Below are positions 1 through 6,060 of a stretch of DNA of 19,950 nt, piece after piece; position 1 is the first letter of the stretch; every line of letters starts with the position of its first letter. The position numbers and the translations under genes are program-made. The notes under the pieces are model-generated. The model was given only the letters and a program-made list of their open reading frames with translations, was not told where the DNA came from and ran no database searches. This DNA is from Tannerella sp. (GTDB lineage: Bacteria > Bacteroidota > Bacteroidia > Bacteroidales > Tannerellaceae). The stretch spans positions 1 to 19,950 of the forward strand of contig JAIRLL010000144.1 of assembly GCA_031259505.1 (NCBI GenBank), read 5' to 3'.

Positions 1-360
1 CTGCACCGCTGGCTGACCTTTTTTGATAAAGAGACAAGTGATGAAACAATTAATAAAATAATAAATATGGATACGGCAATAAAAAGAGCGAACGAAAAGA
101 TCCAGGTCGTCGCACAGGACAGAGACGCCCTGCATGTTTACCATATGCGTCAAATGGCCATATATGACTACAACAACGGTATGAGCGCCGCAAGAGAAGA
201 AGGCGAACAAAGAGGCATAGAAGAAGGCGAGAAAAATGCCAGATTCACATTTGCCCTGACTTTGAAACAAAAGGGATTTTCTGTTGAAGATACAGTCGAA
301 TATACCGGCCTCACTAAGGAAGAAGTAACAAACCTTTTCACAGAACACGGGCTGATATGA
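1..360 (+). CDS. Rpn family recombination-promoting nuclease / putative transposase, C-terminal part
   Basis: The frame is open from the first base of the window to a TGA at 358-360, so the gene starts upstream of the window and only the last 119 residues are visible. An internal ATG at 67 is probably not the start, because the residues before it (LHRWLTFFDKET) fit the family. The sequence continues with a helical stretch, a run rich in Glu, Gly and Arg (AAREEGEQRGIEEGEK) and a short tail that resembles a helix-turn-helix (FSVEDTVEYTGLTKEEV). This tail layout is typical of Rpn/PDDEXK_2 proteins, which are abundant and often multicopy in Bacteroidales. Members studied in other bacteria are DNA endonucleases that promote RecA-independent recombination. 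The catalytic PD-(D/E)XK core would lie outside the window, so activity cannot be judged. The family call rests on the tail pattern only. Confidence 0.75.
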   Translation: MHRWLTFFDKETSDETINKIINMDTAIKRANEKIQVVAQDRDALHVYHMRQMAIYDYNNGMSAAREEGEQRGIEEGEKNARFTFALTLKQKGFSVEDTVEYTGLTKEEVTNLFTEHGLI

Positions 361-370
361 CAAAACAGTT

Positions 371-402
371 CATTGCGGGGAACGAAGCGACATGGCAATC
401 CG
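371..402 (+). repeat. Dispersed repeat, copy A (degenerate)
   Basis: It opens with CATTGCGGGGAACGAAGC (371-388), identical over 18 bases to 639-656, and ends with GGCAATCCGG, matching the end of copy C with differences in between. It begins 10 bases after the Rpn stop codon. The motif (CATTGCG.GGAACGAAGC followed by GCAATCCGG) resembles repeats common between genes in many bacterial genomes. No coding role is evident. Confidence 0.6.
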
Positions 403-454
403 GCGTCCGTGCATCCCCAGTCCGCAGACAATGCCACCGTCACGACATTCACAT

Positions 455-476
455 CCGGCCGTACCGGCCGGTTTTT
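455..476 (+). terminator. Intrinsic terminator downstream of the Rpn gene
   Basis: A perfect 7-bp GC stem, CCGGCCG (455-461) with CGGCCGG (465-471), closes a TAC loop and is followed directly by five Ts (472-476). It lies about 95 bases after the Rpn stop codon on the same strand. Stem strength and the T-run agree with a rho-independent terminator. Confidence 0.75.
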
Positions 477-482
477 CACGCC

Positions 483-540
483 CATCACGACTGTGTGGAT
501 GCGCATCACGAATGTGATGCGCTTCAACACAGTCGTGATG
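483..540. repeat. 58-nt two-stage palindrome
   Basis: Outer arms are a perfect 14-bp inverted repeat, CATCACGACTGTGT (483-496) with ACACAGTCGTGATG (527-540). Inner arms are a perfect 9-bp inverted repeat, GCGCATCAC (501-509) with GTGATGCGC (514-522), around a GAAT loop. Four mismatched bases on each side separate the two stems. No T-run follows on the plus strand, so it is not a normal terminator there. It could extrude as a cruciform or fold in RNA. Confidence 0.8.
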
Positions 541-554
541 CGGAGCGTTCGCGG

Positions 555-600
555 GAGGAAAATGACATGTCCGGATTGCTTCACTCCGTCCGCAATGACG
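555..600 (-). repeat. Dispersed repeat, copy B (reverse orientation)
   Basis: Bases 555-582 are identical over 28 bp to 19200-19227 at the other end of the window. The end CGCAATGACG (591-600) is the reverse complement of the start of copy C (636-645). Copy B and copy C face each other and form the long palindrome 571-673. Confidence 0.75.
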
Positions 601-673
601 AATATGCCATTGTTGTCCGCAATGGCGGCATCCGGCGTCATTGCGGGGAACGAAGCAGGATGAAGCAATCCGG
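571..673. repeat. 103-nt nested palindrome formed by copies B and C
   Basis: Three inverted repeats are stacked in order: CCGGATTGCTTC (571-582) with GAAGCAATCCGG (662-673), 12 bp; CGCAATGACG (591-600) with CGTCATTGCG (636-645), 10 bp; and GCCATTG (606-612) with CAATGGC (620-626), 7 bp, around a 7-nt loop. Unpaired segments of 8 against 16 and 5 against 9 bases separate them. All 29 listed pairs are Watson-Crick. Confidence 0.8.
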
Positions 674-674
674 T
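636..674 (+). repeat. Dispersed repeat, copy C (forward)
   Basis: It begins CGTCATTGCGGGGAACGAAG (636-655) and ends GAAGCAATCCGG (662-673). Its reverse complement aligns along its length with the copy at 19200-19256, apart from a 3-base gap and some substitutions. It lies about 30 bases beyond the stop codon of the minus-strand HlyD-like gene at 705. Confidence 0.7.
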
Positions 675-704
675 GTAAATTCATAAAACCATGCCGTGTG
701 CAGT

Positions 705-1949
705 TTATTTCAGCCTGATTTTCTCTTTTTCTCTGTAGTCGTTCATGTCCGAGACGACGACTTCGTCTCCTTCTTCGAGACCGTCGACCACTTCGACGTA
801 TTCGAAATTGCTGTCGCCCAGTTGCACCTTTTTCCGGCGGAGCTGATTGCCGTCGACCACAAACAGTTCATATTCACCCCTGCCGGTATAGTAGGAAGCA
901 TTGGTGATGCGGAGCACGTCGTCTCTGATGGCGTTCATCACGTACACGTCGGTTTTCAGCCCCGAACGGAGGCGGCTGTGGTTGCCTTCCTCCAACTGTA
1001 CGGTGAAGGCGATGACGCCGTTGCGCGAGAGTGGCGTGACGTCGCTCACTGTGCCGTCGAGTTTCTCCCTGCCGATCCGGACGACAGCCCGGCTGCCGGG
1101 AGCGATGCGGTCGCCATACGTATCGGCAATCTCGCCTTCGATCTTGAAATGCGAGAGGTCGGACACTATGGCTATGCGGCTGCCTTGCTGGATTTGCGCG
1201 CCGACTTCGCTGTTCACGTAGGTGAGGATCGCCTTGCGGGGCGAGCGTATGCGGGCGTCTTCGAGCGTGCGGCGCGTCTCGGCAAGGCTCTTGCGGAAGA
1301 TGGCCAGTTCCAGTTTCTTCACTTTCAGGTCGGCTTCGGCAAGCGCCTGTTCGTTCAGATAATTCTGTTCGTCTTCGTTCAGTTGCAGCAGACTCACGTT
1401 GTAGCTGAGTTCCATCTGGCGCACCCTGTCGGTCGTGCCCGCGCCGAGACTGTCCAGATAGCGTTCGTTGCGCAGTTCCACCTCCTTGCGATTGAGTTCC
1501 ATATGGCTGACTTTGAGTTTCATCTCCATCCCGGAAAGTTTGCTGCGGTTCGTCACGCGCAACTGTTCCAGTTGGAGCTGTTTCATCTGTTCCTCGTCGA
1601 GCAGTTTGTTGTATTCCGTTTCGGTCGCCTGCAAATCTAGTTTCAGGATGGGCGTCCCCGCCTCCACCGAATCGCCTCCTTTCCTGTAGATTTCGAGGAT
1701 GCGCGAGTTGATGGGCGAGTTGATAATTTCCTCGAAGGCGGGGGCTACTTTGCCCGAAGCGTTGACCGAGACTTCCAGCGTCCCCCTGCCAACTGTCGAC
1801 ACAAGCAAATCCTTACGGTAAACCTCCGTGTGCAGCAAGTATATGATGAGCCAGACGGCAAGCGCTGCCGCACCCGTTCCGGCGACGGCCTTCAGTATCC
1901 GCCGGCGCTGTTCCCGGCGACGCACTTCTTTTGATATTTGACGGTCCAT
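705..1949 (-). CDS. HlyD/MacA-like membrane-fusion (periplasmic adaptor) protein
   Basis: The product has 414 residues and is probably the periplasmic adaptor of an ABC- or RND-type tripartite exporter, linking an inner-membrane pump to an outer-membrane channel. A basic N-terminus (residues 8-20) precedes one membrane segment (about 22-40). Next comes a lipoyl/barrel-sandwich half (GTLEVSVNASGKVAP; SRILEIYRKGGDSVEAGTPI), then a long charged alpha-helical hairpin (about 105-235), the second barrel-sandwich half (ILTYVNSEVGAQIQQGS), a beta-barrel and a membrane-proximal domain (VVDGLEEGDEVVVSD). Length and order fit the family. In Bacteroidota such genes usually sit beside ABC permease and ATPase genes. 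None is present here: rex lies upstream and repeats lie downstream, so the pump partner is unknown. A near-consensus promoter element (TAACTTTTG, minus strand, 1985-1993) lies about 36 bases before the ATG, with one extra base in the spacer and no clear -33 element. Confidence 0.85.
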   Translation of the reverse strand: MDRQISKEVRRREQRRRILKAVAGTGAAALAVWLIIYLLHTEVYRKDLLVSTVGRGTLEVSVNASGKVAPAFEEIINSPINSRILEIYRKGGDSVEAGTPILKLDLQATETEYNKLLDEEQMKQLQLEQLRVTNRSKLSGMEMKLKVSHMELNRKEVELRNERYLDSLGAGTTDRVRQMELSYNVSLLQLNEDEQNYLNEQALAEADLKVKKLELAIFRKSLAETRRTLEDARIRSPRKAILTYVNSEVGAQIQQGSRIAIVSDLSHFKIEGEIADTYGDRIAPGSRAVVRIGREKLDGTVSDVTPLSRNGVIAFTVQLEEGNHSRLRSGLKTDVYVMNAIRDDVLRITNASYYTGRGEYELFVVDGNQLRRKKVQLGDSNFEYVEVVDGLEEGDEVVVSDMNDYREKEKIRLK

Positions 1950-2042
1950 AATTTCCGTTTGTCTTTTTTTGCGATACTCGGCTACAAAAGTTATGCCGTA
2001 AAATTAAACTGTTTGTTTTCAGCAATGTTTCATTTTTCATGA

Positions 2043-2089
2043 TGTCCGATAACGGACAGGTACGTCCGGTTTCGAAAAAACTGCGGACA
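2043..2089. promoter_or_regulatory. Cluster of four GTCCG/CGGAC half-sites between rex and the HlyD-like gene
   Basis: TGTCCG (2043-2048) and CGGACA (2053-2058) form a perfect 6-bp inverted repeat around ATAA. A second pair, GTCCG (2064-2068) and CGGAC (2084-2088), lies alongside. The sites are 95-140 bases upstream of the HlyD-like start and just after the rex stop. No T-run follows on the minus strand, so an operator is as likely as a terminator. Its role is not established. Confidence 0.3.
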
Positions 2090-2108
2090 GGGCTGCGCCC
2101 GTACATCT

Positions 2109-2759
2109 CTATCCGTTCAGCGAGCTTAGCCGGTTGTACATGACGGCCAGATGGGCATAGATCGACGTGTTCTGCACGACCACATCGTCGGGAACGCGAA
2201 TCCTGAACGGCGTAAAGTTCCACAGGGCGCGGATACCCTTGTCGAGGATGCAGTCTGCCACCTTCTGGGCTTCCTCCACCGGCACGGTGATAATCCCGAT
2301 AGTGGCAGCGTATTCCTTTTGCCGCTCGTCCACCTCGTCGATATGAAAAACGGGGATTTCGTCGATACTCGTGCCGACAACGCCGTCGCGCACGTCGAAA
2401 CCGGCCACGATGTTCAGCCCGTAGCGGTTCAGCCCCGAATCGCGCATGAGGGCTGCCCCCAGCCGGCCGACGCCGAAGAGGAAGGCCTTGTGCTGCAATG
2501 TAAATCCGAGAAAATTTTCCAGAATCTCAATCAGCGTGTCGACGTCGTATCCGACACGCGTCTTGCCGGAGATATTGATGAACGACAGGTCTTTCGCCAC
2601 CAGACTTGGGTCGACGCTAATTTCCTTTGCTATCTGCGTAGACGAAACGTGCGTTTCCCCGTATCCTTTCAGCAGTTTCACGTAGGCAAGATACCAGGGC
2701 AGGCGCCTGAGGGTCGGTTCGGGCGCTTTCTCGTTTTGTTTCCGTTCGTCCCGTGTCAT
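2109..2759 (-). CDS. rex: Redox-sensing transcriptional repressor Rex
   Basis: Rex is a homodimeric repressor that senses the NADH/NAD+ ratio and controls fermentation and respiration genes. The 216-residue product matches the usual size. An N-terminal winged helix (about 15-85, with LRRLPWYLAYVKLL and SSTQIAKEISVDPSLVAKDL) is followed by a Rossmann fold whose glycine motif is FGVGRLGAAL (95-104), then AGFDVR, and the conserved late motif ALWNFTPFRI (178-187) with a C-terminal swap helix. The ATG overlaps the stop codon of the acyltransferase gene by one base (TAATG), so the two are translationally coupled, and rex is the last gene of the operon. The first 14 residues are a charged extension. 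No Rex-like operator (TTGTGA with inverted TCACAA) was seen nearby. The identification is strong. Confidence 0.95.
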   Translation of the reverse strand: MTRDERKQNEKAPEPTLRRLPWYLAYVKLLKGYGETHVSSTQIAKEISVDPSLVAKDLSFINISGKTRVGYDVDTLIEILENFLGFTLQHKAFLFGVGRLGAALMRDSGLNRYGLNIVAGFDVRDGVVGTSIDEIPVFHIDEVDERQKEYAATIGIITVPVEEAQKVADCILDKGIRALWNFTPFRIRVPDDVVVQNTSIYAHLAVMYNRLSSLNG

Positions 2760-3922
2760 TATTTCGCGTTTGCTTTCTCCAAATGGTTTTTCAGCGGATT
2801 GGAATACATTTCCAGCATTTTGGTACGCAGGAAATCTTCGTCCTTATTCGTGATGTCGATCCTGTCTATCTGCTTCTGCAGATATTCGCAAAACTGCTCC
2901 CTGTCGCGCACCCCATAGTTCATGCCGAAACGCGACGTCCTGTACAGCATGTCGTAGGCCACATAATTGCGGGGATAGAAGCGGTAGTGCGCATAAATTT
3001 CCCTGTCGATGACCGAGGCGACGGCGGAATAGAGTTCGTTTCTATCCATCTTCGGGTCGAGTTTTTCCAGCGCCGGATTGATGGGCGAGGTAATCGTAAA
3101 GTGGACGCGCCCTTTGTTTTCGAGTATGCCGACCTCCATGCTGAGCAGGTCGTCGCGTTTGCTTTTCACGAAGTTGGGATGATCGCGTTTCATCTGAAAT
3201 TCCTGCGCCTTCAGGTAATCGCACGGGTCGATTTCGTACGAGATGGCTACGGGTACGATATTGAGCGACATCAGATTCGTCAGTATATCGCCGTCGCCGC
3301 CCATGTTGAGCATTTTCAGTACGCTGTTCTGCGTAGTATCGTTCGAATCCTTCGCACGCCCCTCGCGCTGGGCAATCCAGATGGATTCTTTCGTTTCCTT
3401 GATCGTATGGTGGATATATGCCGAGAGTTTCCGGCTCTCTTCCAGTATCTGCCGCACGGGGACGCAACGCTTGACGATGAAACTGTTGTTCATCCGCACA
3501 ATCAGGTTGATCCACGGATAAATCAGCAGATTGTCGCCGATGGCTACCTGCGTCGCGCTCTTCCCGATGTCGTAGAGCAGGAGATTCAGGAAAGCCACGT
3601 CCATTACGATGTCGCGATGATTGGATATGATTGTGCACGGTTTTTCGGGTAAACGGCTGCGACCGGAAATAGTCAGCGAGAAGGTCGATTTTTTGGCGAC
3701 CATGCTTACTGCCGCATAACCCAAAGTAGATTTGAACTGTTCTCTGGTCTTGCACGCGCGCATTGTTTCGGTAAATGCTTCCCAGTCAAGATTGGGCATG
3801 ATGTAGTTCAATGCATGACGGAAGCCTTCCGATTCGATCAGTACTTCAATGGCTGCGCTTACTTCGCTGTCGTCCAATGGGCGGATGTCGTCAAAATTAT
3901 ACACTTTAGTTTCTTTATCCAT
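2759..3922 (-). CDS. 1-acyl-sn-glycerol-3-phosphate acyltransferase-like (PlsC/GPAT family) protein
   Basis: The product is probably a membrane-associated phospholipid-synthesis acyltransferase. I chose the ATG at 3922 (MDKETKVYNFDDIRPLDD, 387 residues) because the preceding codons look non-conserved; an ATG at 3964 and a GTG at 3994 are in frame. Acyltransferase blocks occur in order: block I ISNHRDIVMDVAFL (about residues 100-113), block II NNSFIVKR, block III WIAQREGRAKDSND and block IV NIVPVAISYE. Block I has histidine and aspartate separated by five residues rather than the textbook four. There is no clear N-terminal membrane helix. The gene lies 78 bases after ddl and overlaps rex by one base, consistent with an envelope operon. 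The exact acceptor (glycerol-3-phosphate, lyso-PA or an aminolipid) cannot be told from sequence. Confidence 0.85.
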   Translation of the reverse strand: MDKETKVYNFDDIRPLDDSEVSAAIEVLIESEGFRHALNYIMPNLDWEAFTETMRACKTREQFKSTLGYAAVSMVAKKSTFSLTISGRSRLPEKPCTIISNHRDIVMDVAFLNLLLYDIGKSATQVAIGDNLLIYPWINLIVRMNNSFIVKRCVPVRQILEESRKLSAYIHHTIKETKESIWIAQREGRAKDSNDTTQNSVLKMLNMGGDGDILTNLMSLNIVPVAISYEIDPCDYLKAQEFQMKRDHPNFVKSKRDDLLSMEVGILENKGRVHFTITSPINPALEKLDPKMDRNELYSAVASVIDREIYAHYRFYPRNYVAYDMLYRTSRFGMNYGVRDREQFCEYLQKQIDRIDITNKDEDFLRTKMLEMYSNPLKNHLEKANAK

Positions 3923-4000
3923 CTCTGCTTTATGTTTATAGTACAAAATTACCTGAAAAAACATATCCCTGCCGGAAGTTAGTCTTTTTATCACTTGTTT

Positions 4001-4972
4001 TCATTCGTTCTCTATGATTTCGGTCAGGACATCGCCGATTTTCAGCCCGGCAGCCCTCATCTGCTGGGGAATAAAACTTGTGTCCGTCATTCCCGGCGTG
4101 GTGTTGACTTCGAGCAGCACGGGGTCTTCGTCCGGCGGAATGATGTAGTCGATCCTGATGATGCCTTTTGCCCCGATGAGGTCGTAAATTCCGGCGGTCG
4201 TCTGCTGCACTTTGGCGGTCAGCGCGGGTGAAAGCCTTGCCGGAGTAATTTCCTGCACTTCGCCGTTATATTTTGCGTTGTAGTCGAAAAACACGTTCGC
4301 CGTTACGACCTCCGTCACCGGCAACACGCGGGTTTGTCCTTTTGTCCCGTAGCAGCCGCAGGTCACTTCGACGCCCGGAATAAAGCGTTCGACCAGAGTT
4401 TCGTCTCCTTCTTCGAACGCTTTGTCGATCGCGGCCTTCAACTGCGACGCATCCTCCACGCGCGAGGCGCCGAAACTGCTCCCGCTTTCGCCGGGCTTGA
4501 CGAAAACGGGAAGCCCCAGGCTGGAAACAATCACATCGCCGTCGAACGGTTCGCCGCGCCTCAGACGGACAGAGTCCGGCACGCGAACGCCCGTCGCGCT
4601 CAAAAACCGGTTGCACAAATATTTATTGAACGTAAGTGCGCTCGCAAGCGCGCCGCACGACGAATAGGGTATCCGGAGCATGTCGAAATAGCCTTGCAGC
4701 AAGCCGTTTTCGCCCGGCGTGCCGTGTATTGTGATATATGCAAAGTCAATCCGTACGCGGACGCCGTCCTGCATGAAACTGAAATCGTTTTTGTCGACAG
4801 GCGCTGTTCCGCCACCGGGAAGCTGCGCAAACCACCCGTCCCGCTCAACCAGCACGACGCAGACGCGGTATCTGTCCCTGTCGATGAAGCCGTACAGGTT
4901 GCGGGCGCCCCGAATCGAGACTTCGTATTCGGAAGAATAACCTCCTGCGACGATGGCAATGTTTTTTTTCAT
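4001..4972 (-). CDS. ddl: D-alanine--D-alanine ligase
   Basis: This cytoplasmic ATP-grasp enzyme joins two D-alanines for peptidoglycan precursors. The product has 323 residues, normal for DdlB types. Visible motifs are the N-terminal GGYSSEYEVSIRG with Glu15 and Ser19; IHGTPGENGLLQGYFDMLRI (82-101); the ATP-grasp loop VKPGESGSSFGASRV (158-172); YNAKY (231-235), whose Lys-Tyr pair is expected in D-Ala-D-Ala rather than D-Ala-D-lactate ligases; and metal ligands Asp275, Glu288 and Asn290 in RIDY and LLEVNTTPGMT. All key positions appear intact. Its ATG overlaps the rluD stop in an ATGA arrangement (4969-4972), so the two genes are translationally coupled. Confidence 0.96.
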   Translation of the reverse strand: MKKNIAIVAGGYSSEYEVSIRGARNLYGFIDRDRYRVCVVLVERDGWFAQLPGGGTAPVDKNDFSFMQDGVRVRIDFAYITIHGTPGENGLLQGYFDMLRIPYSSCGALASALTFNKYLCNRFLSATGVRVPDSVRLRRGEPFDGDVIVSSLGLPVFVKPGESGSSFGASRVEDASQLKAAIDKAFEEGDETLVERFIPGVEVTCGCYGTKGQTRVLPVTEVVTANVFFDYNAKYNGEVQEITPARLSPALTAKVQQTTAGIYDLIGAKGIIRIDYIIPPDEDPVLLEVNTTPGMTDTSFIPQQMRAAGLKIGDVLTEIIENE

Positions 4973-6045
4973 ATATTCGTGTTATTTACGTAGTGAGTCC
5001 ATTTCGCAATTAAATCCCGCATGTCGTCGGGCAGTTCGGAATCGAAAAACAGGGTTTCGCCCGTGGCCGGATGAACAAAACCCAGCGTTTTCGCATGAAG
5101 CGCCTGACGGGGACAGACTTCGAAACAGTTCTGGACGAATTGCCGGTATTTGGAGAATGTCTGGCCTTTCAAAATCCGGTCGCCTCCGTAGCGTGCGTCG
5201 TTGAAGACGGGATGCCCGATATGCTTCATGTGTGCGCGTATCTGATGCGTCCGGCCTGTTTCCAGTCGACATTCGACGAGGCTCACATATCCTAATCGCT
5301 CCAGCACATGATAGTGCGTAACGGCCGGCTTGCCCTGCGTATCGTCGGGAAAGACCGTCATCTGCAACCTGTCGCGCGGGTCGCGGCCGATGTTGCCTTC
5401 GATGCGCCCGTCGTTTTCTTTCGGGATACCCCACACCATCGCCCAGTATTTGCGCTGCGTCGTCCTGTTGAAAAACTGTTCGCCGAGATGTGTCTTTATT
5501 TCAGGCCGTTTGGCAATCACCAGCAGTCCCGACGTGTCTTTGTCGATGCGGTGCGCTAACCCGACAGCCGGATTCGAAGGGTCGTAGCTGGAATCGTCTT
5601 TCAGGTGAAAGGCCAGCGCATTGACCAGCGTGCCGGTATAATTCCCGTGCCCCGGATGTACGACCAGACCTGCCGGCTTGTTCACTACCAGCAGATATTC
5701 ATCTTCGTAAACGATGTGCAGGGGGATGTCTTCGGGCAGGATTTCCGTTTCGTAGCGGGGGCGTTCCATCACAATCGCAATCACATCGAGCGGCTTGACA
5801 CGGTAGTTGCTCTTTACCGCTTTGCCGTTGACGAGGATGCAATTAGCATCGGCCGCCATACGGATACGACTCCGGCTTATGTGAGATATTCTGTCTGTAA
5901 GGAATTTATCTATGCGAAGGAAAGATTGATTTCTGTCGGCCGTAAAGCGAAAGTGTTCATGAAGCGGCGGAGCTTCGAACAGATCTTCGTCCATTTCAAT
6001 GAAATCATCTGCCGGCAAGGGGTCTAATGTAGCCAATTCATCCAT
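4969..6045 (-). CDS. rluD: RluA/RluD-family 23S rRNA pseudouridine synthase
   Basis: The enzyme converts uridine to pseudouridine in 23S rRNA, most likely in helix 69 if it is the true RluD counterpart. It has 358 residues. An acidic, probably disordered N-terminal stretch (1-32) is followed by an S4 RNA-binding domain (about 43-90, with LRIDKFLTDRI and ILVNGKAVKSNYRVKPLD). The catalytic domain carries VVNKPAGLVVHPG and the active-site motif AHRIDKDTSGLLVIAK, with Asp168 as nucleophile, and later CRLETGRTHQIRAHMKHIGHP. The ATG lies 15 bases after the PASTA gene stop, and the stop overlaps the ddl start. Placement beside ddl and a PASTA gene agrees with gene order in related Bacteroidales, from memory. 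RluC- or RluA-like specificity cannot be fully excluded. Confidence 0.92.
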   Translation of the reverse strand: MDELATLDPLPADDFIEMDEDLFEAPPLHEHFRFTADRNQSFLRIDKFLTDRISHISRSRIRMAADANCILVNGKAVKSNYRVKPLDVIAIVMERPRYETEILPEDIPLHIVYEDEYLLVVNKPAGLVVHPGHGNYTGTLVNALAFHLKDDSSYDPSNPAVGLAHRIDKDTSGLLVIAKRPEIKTHLGEQFFNRTTQRKYWAMVWGIPKENDGRIEGNIGRDPRDRLQMTVFPDDTQGKPAVTHYHVLERLGYVSLVECRLETGRTHQIRAHMKHIGHPVFNDARYGGDRILKGQTFSKYRQFVQNCFEVCPRQALHAKTLGFVHPATGETLFFDSELPDDMRDLIAKWTHYVNNTNI

Positions 6046-6060
6046 TTCCGAACTTGCTCT

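Larger units (their letters stand above)
361..704. other. Non-coding, repeat- and palindrome-rich intergenic region
   Basis: These 344 bases lie between the Rpn gene and the end of the HlyD-like gene and hold no credible gene. The open frames here (about 100-165 residues on both strands) are translations of repeat sequence, rich in His, Arg and Cys and overlapping each other. The stretch contains an intrinsic terminator (455-476), a 58-nt palindrome (483-540), a 103-nt nested palindrome (571-673) and three copies of a dispersed repeat whose core reads CATTGCGGGGAACGAAGC. Confidence 0.8.

Noticed and set aside
483..540. CRISPR array or tandem-repeat array
   Set aside because: The copies alternate in orientation and have no regular spacers of constant length; only two to four degenerate units exist.
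168..686. Overlapping open frames of 96-166 codons on both strands
   Set aside because: They translate the palindromes and dispersed repeats, share no domain, overlap each other and use His/Arg/Cys-rich repeat words.
696..1640. A 314-codon plus-strand frame opposite the HlyD-like gene
   Set aside because: The minus-strand frame has a clear adaptor architecture; the plus-strand translation has no motif and is a shadow.
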